Assembly (NCBI RefSeq): GCF_024320865.1
Contig: NZ_JANDBD010000008.1
Coordinates: 62,001 to 126,000 of the forward strand
Reading direction: 5' to 3'
DNA from: Mycolicibacterium arenosum
GTDB taxonomy: Bacteria; Actinomycetota; Actinomycetes; Mycobacteriales; Mycobacteriaceae
Length of the DNA stretch: 64,000 nucleotides
In this document: one piece after another, positions 1-8,934 of the stretch
Position numbering within the stretch: position 1 is the stretch's first letter
How the letters are laid out: every line of letters begins with the position of its first letter
Notes under the pieces: model-generated
Told to the model about the DNA's origin: nothing
Databases searched by the model: none
Seen by the model: only the letters and a program-made list of their open reading frames with translations
Made by a program: the position numbers and the translations under genes

Positions 1-121
1 AGCCGTCGAGGAAGCCGACGACCGACGACCCGTAGCGCTGGTCGCACGTCCGCACCACCGCCCTGATCACGGCGTTCAGGCCTGGACAGTCACCGCCGCC
101 GGTGAGTACTCCGATACGCAT
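1..121 (-). CDS. pfkA: ATP-dependent 6-phosphofructokinase, N-terminal fragment
   Basis: Only the first 40 codons are inside the window; the gene continues beyond base 1. The reverse strand reads ATG at 121-119 and then MRIGVLTGGGDCPGLNAVIR, which contains the glycine-rich nucleotide loop (GVLTGGGDCPG) of the phosphofructokinase family. The enzyme phosphorylates fructose 6-phosphate in glycolysis. Its place directly downstream of gatA on the same strand matches the gatC-gatA-pfkA order of mycobacteria. I cannot see the residues that separate ATP-dependent from PPi-dependent enzymes. Confidence 0.9.
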   Translation of the reverse strand, partial: MRIGVLTGGGDCPGLNAVIRAVVRTCDQRYGSSVVGFLDG

Positions 122-139
122 GGTGTGTATCTAACCCGG

Positions 140-1633
140 TTACAGCGCGGTCGGCAGCGATCCGCGCGCGGCCTCGTAGGCGGCACCGACCCGGTAGAGC
201 CGGTCGTCGGCGAGTGCGGGCGCCATGATCTGCAGACCGACGGGCAGCCCGTCGTCCTCCGACAGTCCCGATGGCACCGACATTCCGCAGTGGCCCGCGA
301 GGTTCAGCGGCAGCGTGCACAGGTCGAAGAGGTACATCGCCAGCGGATCGTCCACCTTCTCCCCGAGCGGGAACGCCGTCGTCGGCGTGGCGGGCGACAC
401 CAGCACGTCGACGGATCGATACGCCTCGTCGAGATCTCGGGCGATGAGTGTGCGGACCTTCTGCGCCTGGTTGTAATACGCGTCGTAGTAGCCCGCCGAC
501 AGCGCGTAAGTGCCGATCATGATGCGGCGCTTGACTTCCGGGCCGAACCCGGCCGCACGGGTCAGCGCCATCACCTCCTCGGCGCTGTGCGTGCCGTCGT
601 CGCCGACCCGCAGTCCGTAGCGCATGGCATCGAACCGCGCGAGGTTGCTCGACACCTCCGACGGCAGGATCAGGTAGTACGCCGCGAGCGAGTGGTCGAA
701 ATGCGGGCAGTCGACTTCGGACACCTCGGCGCCGAGCGCGGTCAGCTGTTCGACCGCGGCGTTGAACGACGCCAGCACCCCGGCCTGGTAGCCGTCACCG
801 CGCAGTTGCTTCACCACCCCGACGCGCACGCCCTTCAGGTCGCCCGCGGCACCCGCCCTGGCCGCGCCGACCACGTCCGGAACGGCGACGTCGACGCTCG
901 TCGAGTCACGCGGATCGTGCCCGGCGATCACCTGGTGCAGCAGCGCGGTGTCGAGCACGGTGCGCGCGCACGGGCCGCCCTGGTCGAGTGACGAAGCACA
1001 CGCGATCAGCCCGTACCGCGACACCGTGCCGTAGGTCGGCTTCACGCCGACCGTGGCGGTGAGCGCCGCGGGCTGGCGGATCGACCCGCCCGTGTCGGAG
1101 CCGATGGCCAGCGGCGCCTGGAACGCCGCCAGCGCCGCCGCGCTGCCGCCGCCCGACCCGCCGGGCACCCGCTCGACGTTCCACGGATTGCGCGTGGGCC
1201 CGTACGCGGAGTTCTCGGTCGACGACCCCATCGCGAACTCGTCCATGTTGGTCTTGCCGAGAATCGGCGTCCCCGCCGCACGCAGCTTCGCGGTCACCGT
1301 CGCGTCGTACGGCGAGCGCCAGCCCTCGAGGATCTTCGACCCGCACGTCGTGGGGGCGTCGGTGGTGGTGAAGACGTCCTTCAGCGCCAGCGGCACCCCG
1401 GCCAGCGGCGAGGGGAGCGCGTCTCCGGCCGCCACCGCCGCGTCGATCCGGCCCGCCGCGGCCAGCGCCTCATCCGCGCCGACGTGCAGGAACGCGCGGT
1501 AGGTGTCGTCGGTGGCGGCGATCTGATCGAGGCACGCCTGCGTGACCTCGGTCGAGGACACCTCCTTGGCGGCGATCTTCGCGCCCAACTCGGCGGCCGA
1601 GAGCTTGATCAATTCGTCGTCATGCCTGCTCAT
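140..1633 (-). CDS. gatA: Asp-tRNA(Asn)/Glu-tRNA(Gln) amidotransferase subunit A
   Basis: 497-residue amidase-signature protein, the usual GatA length. It releases ammonia from glutamine for conversion of misacylated Glu-tRNA(Gln) or Asp-tRNA(Asn) by the GatCAB complex. The Ser-cisSer-Lys triad is recognisable: Lys in LALKDVF, Ser in PGGSGGGSAAA and the nucleophile Ser in GSDTGGSIRQPA. The start MSRHDDEL is chosen because its ATG lies in the ATGA overlap with gatC (bases 1630-1633). An open extension of 29 residues upstream lies inside gatC and looks non-coding. gatB is not in the window; in M. tuberculosis it lies beyond pfkA. Confidence 0.97.
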   Translation of the reverse strand: MSRHDDELIKLSAAELGAKIAAKEVSSTEVTQACLDQIAATDDTYRAFLHVGADEALAAAGRIDAAVAAGDALPSPLAGVPLALKDVFTTTDAPTTCGSKILEGWRSPYDATVTAKLRAAGTPILGKTNMDEFAMGSSTENSAYGPTRNPWNVERVPGGSGGGSAAALAAFQAPLAIGSDTGGSIRQPAALTATVGVKPTYGTVSRYGLIACASSLDQGGPCARTVLDTALLHQVIAGHDPRDSTSVDVAVPDVVGAARAGAAGDLKGVRVGVVKQLRGDGYQAGVLASFNAAVEQLTALGAEVSEVDCPHFDHSLAAYYLILPSEVSSNLARFDAMRYGLRVGDDGTHSAEEVMALTRAAGFGPEVKRRIMIGTYALSAGYYDAYYNQAQKVRTLIARDLDEAYRSVDVLVSPATPTTAFPLGEKVDDPLAMYLFDLCTLPLNLAGHCGMSVPSGLSEDDGLPVGLQIMAPALADDRLYRVGAAYEAARGSLPTAL

Positions 1634-1929
1634 TCCGATTCCCCCAGAATCCGCGGCACCGCGAACCGGCCGTCTTCGGCCTTCGGCGCCGCCGCCAGCG
1701 CCTCGTCCTGGGTCAGGCACGGTTCGACGTTGTCGGGCCGGGTCACGTTGACGTCCTTCAGCGGGTTGTCTGTGGCTTCGACACCGGTCACGTCGACGGC
1801 CTGGATCGCACCGACGTGGGCGAGGATCGCGTCGAGCTGGCCGGCGAACCCGTCGAGCTCGTCGTCTGTCAGTGCGAGTCGGGCCAGCCGCGCCAGGTGG
1901 GCGACGTCATCCCTGGAGATCTGAGACAC
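1630..1929 (-). CDS. gatC: Asp-tRNA(Asn)/Glu-tRNA(Gln) amidotransferase subunit C
   Basis: 99-residue small subunit that wraps around GatA and GatB and stabilises the amidotransferase. It starts MSQISRDDVAHLARLARLAL, the typical first helix of GatC, and ends with the conserved AVPRILGE-type tail. It is the first gene of the gatC-gatA unit, with a 4-base overlap of stop and start. The divergent ACT gene begins about 110 bases away, so the promoter for this unit should lie in 1930-2042. Confidence 0.96.
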   Translation of the reverse strand: MSQISRDDVAHLARLARLALTDDELDGFAGQLDAILAHVGAIQAVDVTGVEATDNPLKDVNVTRPDNVEPCLTQDEALAAAPKAEDGRFAVPRILGESE

Positions 1930-2042
1930 GTCGAATAACCCTAGTCACGCGCGCCCGGCGGGCCGCATCGGACGTGGCGATGGACCGTGAGCGGCCGGCT
2001 GCCGAGTCGCTGAGCCACCCACCCCATGCGACAGTGTTGCCC

Positions 2043-2702
2043 GTGCCGTCATATCTGCTGCGGGTCCAGCTGGAGGACCGACCCGGCAGCCTGGGCTCGC
2101 TGGCCGTGGCGCTGGGCTCGGTGGGCGCCGACATCCTGTCCCTCGACGTGGTCGAACGCTGGTCGGGTTACGCCATCGACGACCTCGTCGTGGAGTTGCC
2201 CGCCGGCGCCATGCCCGACACGCTGATCACCGCCGCGGAGCGGTTGGAGGGCGTCTACGTCGACAGCATCCGACCGCACACCGGATTGCTCGAAGCCCAT
2301 CGCGAACTCGAGCTCATCGACCACGTCGCCGCGGGCGGCACCAGGGAGGATCGGCTCCAGGTCCTCGTCGACGAGGCTCCGCGAGTGCTGCGCGTCGGCT
2401 GGTGCACGGTGCTGAGCCTCGCCGAGCCCGGCCTGCACCAGGTCGCAGGCAGTCCCGGCGCTCCCGAGACCCAACCCGGTACCGTTCCGTGGCTGCCGCT
2501 CGAGCACGCCGAGGCGCTGGACGGCTCCGCGGACTGGGTGCCGCAGGTGTGGCGGGACATGGACACGACACTGGCGGCGGCGCCGCTCGGTGACGCGCAC
2601 ATCGCGGTCATGCTGGGGCGCCCCGGCGGCCCGCTGTTCCGGCCCTCGGAAGTCGCGCGGCTCGGCTACCTCGCGGGAATCGTGGCCACGATCATCCGCT
2701 AG
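2043..2702 (+). CDS. ACT-domain protein (Rv3013-like)
   Basis: 219 residues from a GTG start (protein begins PSYLLRVQLEDRPGSLG). Residues about 3-75 form an ACT domain (DRPGSLGSLAVALGSVGADI), a small-molecule, usually amino-acid, binding fold. The remaining 140 residues are a GAF-like or unassigned domain conserved in mycobacteria. The ligand is unknown. The start is chosen because similarity to the mycobacterial family, as I remember it, begins at PSYLLR. An in-frame ATG at 1980 would add 21 low-similarity residues. The gene is divergent from gatC; a regulatory role in amino-acid metabolism is only inferred. Confidence 0.85.
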   Translation: MPSYLLRVQLEDRPGSLGSLAVALGSVGADILSLDVVERWSGYAIDDLVVELPAGAMPDTLITAAERLEGVYVDSIRPHTGLLEAHRELELIDHVAAGGTREDRLQVLVDEAPRVLRVGWCTVLSLAEPGLHQVAGSPGAPETQPGTVPWLPLEHAEALDGSADWVPQVWRDMDTTLAAAPLGDAHIAVMLGRPGGPLFRPSEVARLGYLAGIVATIIR

Positions 2703-2774
2703 CGGCAATCAGGCGTCCACGGCTGCGCCCATTGGCGTCCGAACAGGGGCCATCGCGGTGAAAGAATCGAGGCC

Positions 2775-3320
2775 ATGCCCACCAGGGGAGCGCGAGCCGG
2801 CTGGTACCTCGACCCGGACGACCCGGCGCACATACGCCGGTGGAACGGCAGACAGTGGGCAGTTCCGAGGCCCCACTCCCCGTCGAGGGGTCGAAGCACT
2901 GTTTTCAGCCGGACCTTTGTCTGGGGTGTCATGATCGGCCTGGCCACCGGAGGGGGTGGCGGGACCGCGGTGTTTCCCGTGATCGGCACGATGATCGGCG
3001 CGATGATCGGCGCGATCTGCGGCCTCATCGTCGGCGTGCCGCTCTCGGTGATCGTCGCTCTCGTCGTCGACAGCGCGGCCCGCGAGCCGTCCACGGCGGC
3101 GTCCTATCTGCGGACCGTGGATGTCACGCTGGTGGTACTCGCGGTGACGATGGCTGTGCTGGCCGCTTTCGTGATCGGCGAACTGGCCTCCGCGGCGATC
3201 GTGATGTTCGCGATCGCGGTCGTCGGTCTCGCCGTCATCCGCCCCCGCTTACGCCGCTTCGTGCAGTACCCGACTCAGTCCGACTCGTCGGCGCTCTGCG
3301 GTCCCGCTGCCAACAACTGA
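2775..3320 (+). CDS. DUF2510 membrane protein
   Basis: 181 residues. Residues about 4-35 are a DUF2510 module (AGWYLDPDDPAHIRRWNGRQW), a short Trp-rich domain of actinobacterial membrane proteins. Two hydrophobic regions follow: residues about 52-100, Gly-rich and likely two helices, and about 113-160, likely two more. The function is unknown; a membrane-associated role is inferred. The last 46 bases overlap the 3' end of ligA, which is read on the opposite strand, so the two genes are convergent and share coding sequence at their ends. Confidence 0.8.
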   Translation: MPTRGARAGWYLDPDDPAHIRRWNGRQWAVPRPHSPSRGRSTVFSRTFVWGVMIGLATGGGGGTAVFPVIGTMIGAMIGAICGLIVGVPLSVIVALVVDSAAREPSTAASYLRTVDVTLVVLAVTMAVLAAFVIGELASAAIVMFAIAVVGLAVIRPRLRRFVQYPTQSDSSALCGPAANN

Positions 3321-5365
3321 CGGAAGCCGTCCTCGTCGAGCACCGGCACTCCGAGTTCAATCGCCTTGTCGTACTTGGACCCCGGCGAATCGCCCGCCAC
3401 GACGTAGGCGGTCTTCTTCGACACCGAACCGGCGGCCTTGCCTCCGCGCACCAGAATGGCCTCCTTGGCCTCGTCGCGGGAGAACCCGGTGAGCGATCCG
3501 GTGACGACGATCGACAGACCCTCGAGCGTGCGCTCGATGCTGGCGTCGCGTTCGTCGGCCATCCGGACGCCGGCCGCCCGCCACTTGTCGACGATCGCCC
3601 TGTGCCAGTCGACCGTGAACCAGTCGATGACGGCGTCGGCGATGGTCGGGCCGACACCCTCCGCCGCCGCCAACTGCTCCTCGCTGGCGGCCTCGATGGC
3701 GTCGAGGCTGCCGAACTCCTGCGCCAGGGCGCGTGCGGCGGTGGGCCCCACGTGCCGGATCGACAGCGCGACGAGCACCCGCCACAGCTGCTGCGACTTG
3801 GCCCTGCCCAGATTGGCGAGCAGCCGTTTGCCGTTGGCGCTCAGCTCGCCGGCCTTGACCCGGAACAGGTCGGTGCGCAGCAGATCGTCTGCGGTGAGCG
3901 AGAACAGGTCGCCCTCGTCGGTGATGACGCCGGACACCAGCAGCGCAGTTGCGGCCTCGTAGCCGAGGCCCTCGATATCGAACGCACCCCGGCCCGCGAC
4001 GTGGAACACGCGCTCCCGCAACTGCGCTGGGCACGACCGTGAGTTCGGGCATCGGATGTCGGCGTCGCCCTCCTTCGCCGGTGCCAGCGTGGTGCCGCAC
4101 TCGGGGCACTGCGTCGGCATCACGAATTCGCGTTCCGTGCCGTCGCGCGCGTCGACGACCGGGCCCAGCACCTCGGGGATGACGTCGCCGGCCTTGCGGA
4201 TGACGATGGTGTCCCCGATCAGCACCCCCTTGCGCTTCACCTCGGACCCGTTGTGCAGCGTGGCCTGACTGACCGTGGATCCCGCCACCTTGACCGGCTC
4301 CATGAACGCGAAGGGGGTCACGCGCCCGGTCCTGCCGACGTTGACCTTGATGTCGAGCAGCCTGGTGGTGGCCTCCTCCGGCGGGTACTTGTAGGCGATC
4401 GCCCACCGCGGCGCGCGTGACGTCGCGCCGAGCCTGCGCTGCAGGGCGACGTCGTCCACCTTCGTCACCAGGCCGTCGATCTCGTGCTCGACGTCGTGCC
4501 GGTGCTCGCCCCAGTAGGCGACGCGGTCGGCCACGGCCTTGATGCCCTTCACCTTGACCGTGTGCGTGGACACCGGCAGGCCCCACGCCGCCAGCGCCAG
4601 ATAGGCGTCGTGGAGGGTGGGCGGGTTGAAGCCCTCGGATCGGCCCAGGCCGTGGCAGATCATGTGCAGCCTGCGGCGCGCGGTGACGGCCGGGTTCTTC
4701 TGGCGCAGCGAGCCCGCGGCGCTGTTTCGCGGGTTGGCGAACGGCGGCTTGCCCTCCTCCACCAGGCTGGCGTTGAGCGCCTCGAAGTCCGTCAGGCGGA
4801 AGAACACCTCCCCACGCACCTCGAGCACCGCGGGAACGGGGTACTCCGCGCTGGCGGTCAGCGTTTCGGGGATGTCCTCGATGGTGCGGGCGTTGAGCGT
4901 GACGTCCTCGCCCGTGCGCCCGTCGCCACGGGTGGCGGCCCGTTCCAGCCTGCCGTCGCGGTACACCAGCGCCAGTGCGACGCCGTCGATCTTGAGCTCG
5001 CACAGGAAGTCGGGGTCGTCGCCGATCTCACCCGTCAGGCGCGCCGCCCAGGCCGTGAGCTCGTCGGAGTCGAACACGTTGTCCAGCGAGAGCATCCGCT
5101 CGAGGTGGTCGGCGGAGGTGAAGTCGGTGGCGAAGCCGGCACCCCCGACCAACTGCGTCGGCGAGTCCGGAGTGCGCAGCTCGGGGTACGTCTCCTCGAG
5201 TGCGGTGAGCTCGCCCAGCAGGGTGTCGAACTCGCCATCGGAGACGATCGGCGCGTCTTTGACGTAGTAGCGGAACTGATGGCCGCGAACCTCGTCGGCG
5301 AGTTCCTGCCAGCGCCGACGGACATCGGGGGCGACGGAATCCTCGGGCAGGTCGGGCGTGCTCAC
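3275..5365 (-). CDS. ligA: NAD-dependent DNA ligase LigA
   Basis: 696-residue essential ligase that seals nicks at Okazaki fragments. Domains in order: NAD-binding Ia and adenylation domain with the AMP-accepting lysine at about position 125 (CELKIDG), OB fold, four-cysteine zinc finger (CPECG...CPNSRSCP), helix-hairpin-helix repeats, and a C-terminal BRCT domain (about 600-680). The length is normal for mycobacterial LigA. The start is GTG at 5365 (MSTPDLPEDS). The end overlaps the convergent DUF2510 gene by 46 bases. Confidence 0.98.
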   Translation of the reverse strand: MSTPDLPEDSVAPDVRRRWQELADEVRGHQFRYYVKDAPIVSDGEFDTLLGELTALEETYPELRTPDSPTQLVGGAGFATDFTSADHLERMLSLDNVFDSDELTAWAARLTGEIGDDPDFLCELKIDGVALALVYRDGRLERAATRGDGRTGEDVTLNARTIEDIPETLTASAEYPVPAVLEVRGEVFFRLTDFEALNASLVEEGKPPFANPRNSAAGSLRQKNPAVTARRRLHMICHGLGRSEGFNPPTLHDAYLALAAWGLPVSTHTVKVKGIKAVADRVAYWGEHRHDVEHEIDGLVTKVDDVALQRRLGATSRAPRWAIAYKYPPEEATTRLLDIKVNVGRTGRVTPFAFMEPVKVAGSTVSQATLHNGSEVKRKGVLIGDTIVIRKAGDVIPEVLGPVVDARDGTEREFVMPTQCPECGTTLAPAKEGDADIRCPNSRSCPAQLRERVFHVAGRGAFDIEGLGYEAATALLVSGVITDEGDLFSLTADDLLRTDLFRVKAGELSANGKRLLANLGRAKSQQLWRVLVALSIRHVGPTAARALAQEFGSLDAIEAASEEQLAAAEGVGPTIADAVIDWFTVDWHRAIVDKWRAAGVRMADERDASIERTLEGLSIVVTGSLTGFSRDEAKEAILVRGGKAAGSVSKKTAYVVAGDSPGSKYDKAIELGVPVLDEDGFRQLLAAGPQSADESD

Positions 5366-5404
5366 GGGGAAAGGCTAGCGAAGGGCACCGACGAGGCGGC
5401 CGGC

Positions 5405-6841
5405 TCATCCGCGGTATTCGACGAACGTCGCCATTCCGCCGTTGAGGTGGTAGTCGTTGTGACAATGCACGATCCACCTGCCGGGGTTGTCGGTGTCGAA
5501 GTCCACCGTCACGGTCTCGCGCGGCGGTACCAGCACGGTGTCCTTGCGCGGCCCCGGCCCCGCCGGGCCCTGCACCTGGAAGGTGTGCCCGTGCAGGTGC
5601 ATCGGGTGGAACATCATCGACGTGTTGACGTACCGGAGCCGAACCCGCTGGCCCCGCGCCAACTCGATGCCGCCGTTCGGCGGGTCGTAGAGCGCGCCGT
5701 TGATGGGCCACGTGTACCCGGCCAACGGACCCGCGAGCTTCAAATCGACGGTTGTGTCCGGATTTCGTTGCGGGAGAACCACATCCGGCAACGGTGTCAG
5801 CGTGGATGTGTTGACCGGGGCGCCGGCGCGCAGCGACGCCACGAACGCCGGGACGTCGGTCGCGGCGGGTTTCGCGTCGACGCGCAGGCTCATCATCGCG
5901 AACCCGTCCTTGCCCTCGGGGGCGGCGACGACCGGCACCGAACCGGTGATCGTGACGACGGCGTCGGCGCGCTCCCCCATGCCGAGGATCACCGAGTCCG
6001 CCCGCTGTGGCACCACCGGGTAGCCGTCGGTGTGGGTGATGGAGAGTGGGACGCCGGGCACGCCGACACGGAACGCGGTGTCCGCGCCCGCGTTGACGAT
6101 GCGCAGCCGAATACGTTGTCCCGCTCGGTAATCGCGACGCTGTGGATCCCTGGTGGTGCGTCCGTTGACGAGGAAGTAGGGATAGGTGACGTCACCTCCG
6201 TCCTCGCCGAGGGGCAGCGTCGGACTGAGCGGCGGACCGCCGCTCGCCATCGGTTTCATCCCCGTCCGCCGCAGGTTCGCGAACACCGCATCCGGATCGG
6301 TGCCGGTGCCGTCGATCCAGTCGTCGAGCACGATCACCAGTTCGTCGTCGTAATCCGATCCGTCGTCGGGGTCCTCGACGATCAGCGGCCCGTACATGCC
6401 TCGGTCCAGTTGGGTGCCGACGTGGCTGTGCAGGTAGTAGGTGCCGGCGTCGGGCACCGTGAACCGGTAGCGGAACGTGTCGCCGGGTGCGATCGCCGGT
6501 TGGGTGAGCACCGGCACCCCGTCCATGTCGTTGGGAATCGCCAGCCCGTGCCAGTGCACCGTGGTCTCCTGCGGGAGCCGGTTGGTTACCGTGGCGTCGA
6601 GCAGGGCGCCTTTGCGGAGGCGAATCTCCGTGGCGGGGACGGTGCCGGTGTAGGTCCACGTGCGGACGGCCAGGCCGCCGAGATCGACATCCGCCTCCGC
6701 GGGCGTCATCGTGACGACGACGGCGGGCGCGCCCGTCCGGTCCACGGCGGGCGTCTCGCCGGCGCGGGTCGAACAGGCCCCTGTGACGCCCGCAACCGCG
6801 CCGACCGCCGTCACCTTGAGGAATCCGCGACGGCCCAGCAC
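5405..6841 (-). CDS. mmcO: Multicopper oxidase, Tat-exported (MmcO type)
   Basis: 478 residues. The N-terminus has a twin-arginine signal (GRRGFLK) followed by a hydrophobic stretch and a possible lipidation cysteine (VTGAC, near residue 23). Three cupredoxin-like domains carry the copper ligands: HWHG, HSH, HPMHLHGH and the C-terminal HCHNDYHLNGGM segment that supplies the type 1 and trinuclear sites. Mycobacterial MmcO oxidises Cu(I) and gives copper resistance; the same role is inferred here. The divergent YjbR gene starts about 50 bases from its start. I saw no convincing RicR or CsoR palindrome in that gap. Confidence 0.88.
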   Translation of the reverse strand: MLGRRGFLKVTAVGAVAGVTGACSTRAGETPAVDRTGAPAVVVTMTPAEADVDLGGLAVRTWTYTGTVPATEIRLRKGALLDATVTNRLPQETTVHWHGLAIPNDMDGVPVLTQPAIAPGDTFRYRFTVPDAGTYYLHSHVGTQLDRGMYGPLIVEDPDDGSDYDDELVIVLDDWIDGTGTDPDAVFANLRRTGMKPMASGGPPLSPTLPLGEDGGDVTYPYFLVNGRTTRDPQRRDYRAGQRIRLRIVNAGADTAFRVGVPGVPLSITHTDGYPVVPQRADSVILGMGERADAVVTITGSVPVVAAPEGKDGFAMMSLRVDAKPAATDVPAFVASLRAGAPVNTSTLTPLPDVVLPQRNPDTTVDLKLAGPLAGYTWPINGALYDPPNGGIELARGQRVRLRYVNTSMMFHPMHLHGHTFQVQGPAGPGPRKDTVLVPPRETVTVDFDTDNPGRWIVHCHNDYHLNGGMATFVEYRG

Positions 6842-6879
6842 ATCAAGATCGTCGCATCTCGCTCATCTGCGCGGGACGA

Positions 6880-6885
6880 TAAAGT
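6880..6885 (+). promoter_or_regulatory. -10 box for a leaderless YjbR transcript
   Basis: TAAAGT fits the mycobacterial TAnnnT -10 element and ends 7 bases before the GTG at 6893. Transcription would then begin at or next to that start codon, supporting a leaderless mRNA and this choice of start. No clear -35 was needed or seen. Confidence 0.5.
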
Positions 6886-6892
6886 GCGTTCC

Positions 6893-7288
6893 GTGCCGCA
6901 TCCGATCATGTTCGGCGACGACGACCCCGGCCTGCGTGAACTGCGGGACATCGCGCTGAGCTACCCCGAGGCGTACGAGAAGGTGTCGCACGGCCGGCCC
7001 GGTTTCTTCGTCTCGAAGATGTTCGCCATGTACGGCGGGTCCACGAAGGAGACCGGGATCATGCGCGCCGTGCCGCACTGCGTCATGGTCAAGGTCGAGG
7101 AGGCCGAGCGCTCGGCGTTGCAGCAGGACGAGCGCTTCTTCCACCCCGCCTACCTGGGCCCGTCGGGCTGGCTCGGGCTGGACTTCTCGGTCGCCGAGGT
7201 CGACTGGGCCGAGGTGCGCGAACTGGTCGACGCGTCGTATCGACTGGTCGCGTCGCGGAAACTGATCAAGCTCCTCGACGAAGCCTGA
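6893..7288 (+). CDS. MmcQ/YjbR family protein
   Basis: 131 residues starting VPHPIMFGDDD. It is a compact YjbR-fold protein (cytosolic double-wing domain), with the typical segments YPEAYEKVSHGRPGFFV, HCVMVKV and SYRLVASRKL. The family is often called DNA-binding from its fold, but no biochemical function is established. The GTG at 6893 is preferred over an in-frame GTG at 6884 because a -10-like TAAAGT lies 7 bases upstream. It is divergent from mmcO and 35 bases before the CoA ligase gene, so the two may be co-transcribed. Confidence 0.8.
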   Translation: MPHPIMFGDDDPGLRELRDIALSYPEAYEKVSHGRPGFFVSKMFAMYGGSTKETGIMRAVPHCVMVKVEEAERSALQQDERFFHPAYLGPSGWLGLDFSVAEVDWAEVRELVDASYRLVASRKLIKLLDEA

Positions 7289-7323
7289 CCCGACACCCGC
7301 GTTCGCATGGTTCGATCGTCTCG

Positions 7324-8934
7324 ATGAGTTTCGCAAGCCCGTACCCCCAGGTCCAGATCCCCACGACGAGCCTCTACGACTACCTGTTCGCCGATATCAC
7401 CGACGAGGACGCCGATCGCGTCGCCCTTGTCGACACGCACACCGGCGCCGAGACCACCTACCGCGAGATGATCGCGTCCATCAACGCGCTCGCGGGGGCG
7501 TTGGCGCAGCGCGGTATCGGCGTCGGCGACGTGGTCGGGTTGCACGCACCGAACAGTTCGGCGTTCGCCATCGCCTTTCACGGCATCCTGCGTGCGGGCG
7601 CCACCGCCACCACGGTCAACGCGCTGTTCACCGCCAAGGACATCGCCAAACAGCTGACCGATTCGCGCGCCACCCTGCTGGTGACCGTGACAGCGCTGCT
7701 GCCACAGGCACTGGAGGGCGCCGAATCCGTCGGGCTGACCAAGGACCGCATCGTCGTCCTGGACGGACCCGGCCAGTCAGCTGACGGGCACCCGAACGCC
7801 GCCGACCTGCTGGGCCCGGCGCACCCGGCCCCCGAAGTCGCCATCGACCCGGAAACGCACCTCGCGGCCCTGCCGTACAGCTCCGGTACCACCGGGAATC
7901 CCAAGGGAGTCATGCTGACTCACCGGAACCTGGCGTCGAACGTCGCCCAGATCAGGCCGATCCAGGGCATGACCGCCGACGACCGCATTCTGGCCGTCCT
8001 ACCGTTCTTCCACATCTACGGAATGACGGTGCTGCTGAACGCGGCCCTGCACGCGCGGGCGCGGCTGATCATCATGCCGAGCTTCGACCTCGCCAAGTTC
8101 CTCGGCAGCATCGCCGACCACAAGTGCACCTTCGCGTTCATCGCGCCGCCGGTCGCGGTGGCACTGGCCAAGCACCCGCTGGTCGAGCAGTACAACCTGT
8201 CGACGATCACGGGCATCATGTCGGGTGCTGCGCCGCTGGACGAGGATCTGGCCGAAACGGTCGCGAAGCGGTTGAACTGCAAGCTGGTTCAGGGCTACGG
8301 CATGAGCGAACTGAGCCCGGTCAGCCACGTGACACCGTTCGACGGCGGCCACGAACTGATCGGCAAGGTGGCACCGAAGAGCTCGTGCGGCTGGACGGTG
8401 CCCAACGCCGTCAGCAAGATCATCGACTCCGAGACCGGGGCCGAGATCGATCCTCCCGCTTCGGGTCTCAGCGACACCGGCGAGCTGTGGTTCAAGGGGC
8501 CGAACGTCATGGCCGGCTACCTGAACAACGATTCGGCCACCGCGGAGACGATCGACGCCGACGGGTTCCTGCACACCGGCGACCTCGCGCGCGTCGACTC
8601 GACGGGCTGCGTCTACATCGTCGATCGGCTCAAGGAGCTCATCAAGTACAAGGGCTACCAGGTGCCGCCCGCGGAACTCGAGGCCGTGCTGCTGACCCAT
8701 CCGCAGATCGCCGACGCCGCCGTCATCGGCGTGGTGGACACCGAATCCGGCGAGGAGGTGCCGAAGGCGTTCGTGGTCAAGCAGGCGGACGGTGACCTGT
8801 CGGAGGACGACGTCATGCGCTTCGTCGCCGAGAACGTCGCCCCCTACAAGAAGGTTCGGCAGGTGGCGTTCATCGACGCGATCCCGAAGTCCGCCTCCGG
8901 CAAGATCCTTCGCAAGGATCTGCGCGGCGCTTAG
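7324..8934 (+). CDS. AMP-forming acyl/aryl-CoA ligase (4-coumarate-CoA ligase-like)
   Basis: 536 residues of the ANL superfamily. The ATP-binding P-loop is YSSGTTGNPKGVMLTH, the adenine-binding motif is GYGMSELSP, the hinge region is HTGDLARVD, and the catalytic C-terminal lysine is in SASGKILRKDL. It should activate a carboxylic acid as acyl-adenylate and transfer it to CoA. Overall resemblance is to plant 4-coumarate-CoA ligase and mycobacterial FadD-type enzymes, but the substrate cannot be told from sequence. Its stop codon overlaps by 4 bases the stop of the convergent secreted-protein gene. Confidence 0.88.
   Translation: MSFASPYPQVQIPTTSLYDYLFADITDEDADRVALVDTHTGAETTYREMIASINALAGALAQRGIGVGDVVGLHAPNSSAFAIAFHGILRAGATATTVNALFTAKDIAKQLTDSRATLLVTVTALLPQALEGAESVGLTKDRIVVLDGPGQSADGHPNAADLLGPAHPAPEVAIDPETHLAALPYSSGTTGNPKGVMLTHRNLASNVAQIRPIQGMTADDRILAVLPFFHIYGMTVLLNAALHARARLIIMPSFDLAKFLGSIADHKCTFAFIAPPVAVALAKHPLVEQYNLSTITGIMSGAAPLDEDLAETVAKRLNCKLVQGYGMSELSPVSHVTPFDGGHELIGKVAPKSSCGWTVPNAVSKIIDSETGAEIDPPASGLSDTGELWFKGPNVMAGYLNNDSATAETIDADGFLHTGDLARVDSTGCVYIVDRLKELIKYKGYQVPPAELEAVLLTHPQIADAAVIGVVDTESGEEVPKAFVVKQADGDLSEDDVMRFVAENVAPYKKVRQVAFIDAIPKSASGKILRKDLRGA

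Noticed and set aside
4484..6880. Very long open frame (about 800 codons) on the plus strand through ligA and mmcO
   Set aside because: Antisense to two well-supported genes. Arg/His/Val-rich composition is the usual mirror artefact of high-GC codons. Only its last 132 codons (the YjbR gene) are real.
6842..6892. Copper-responsive operator for mmcO
   Set aside because: No RicR- or CsoR-like palindrome found in the short gap.
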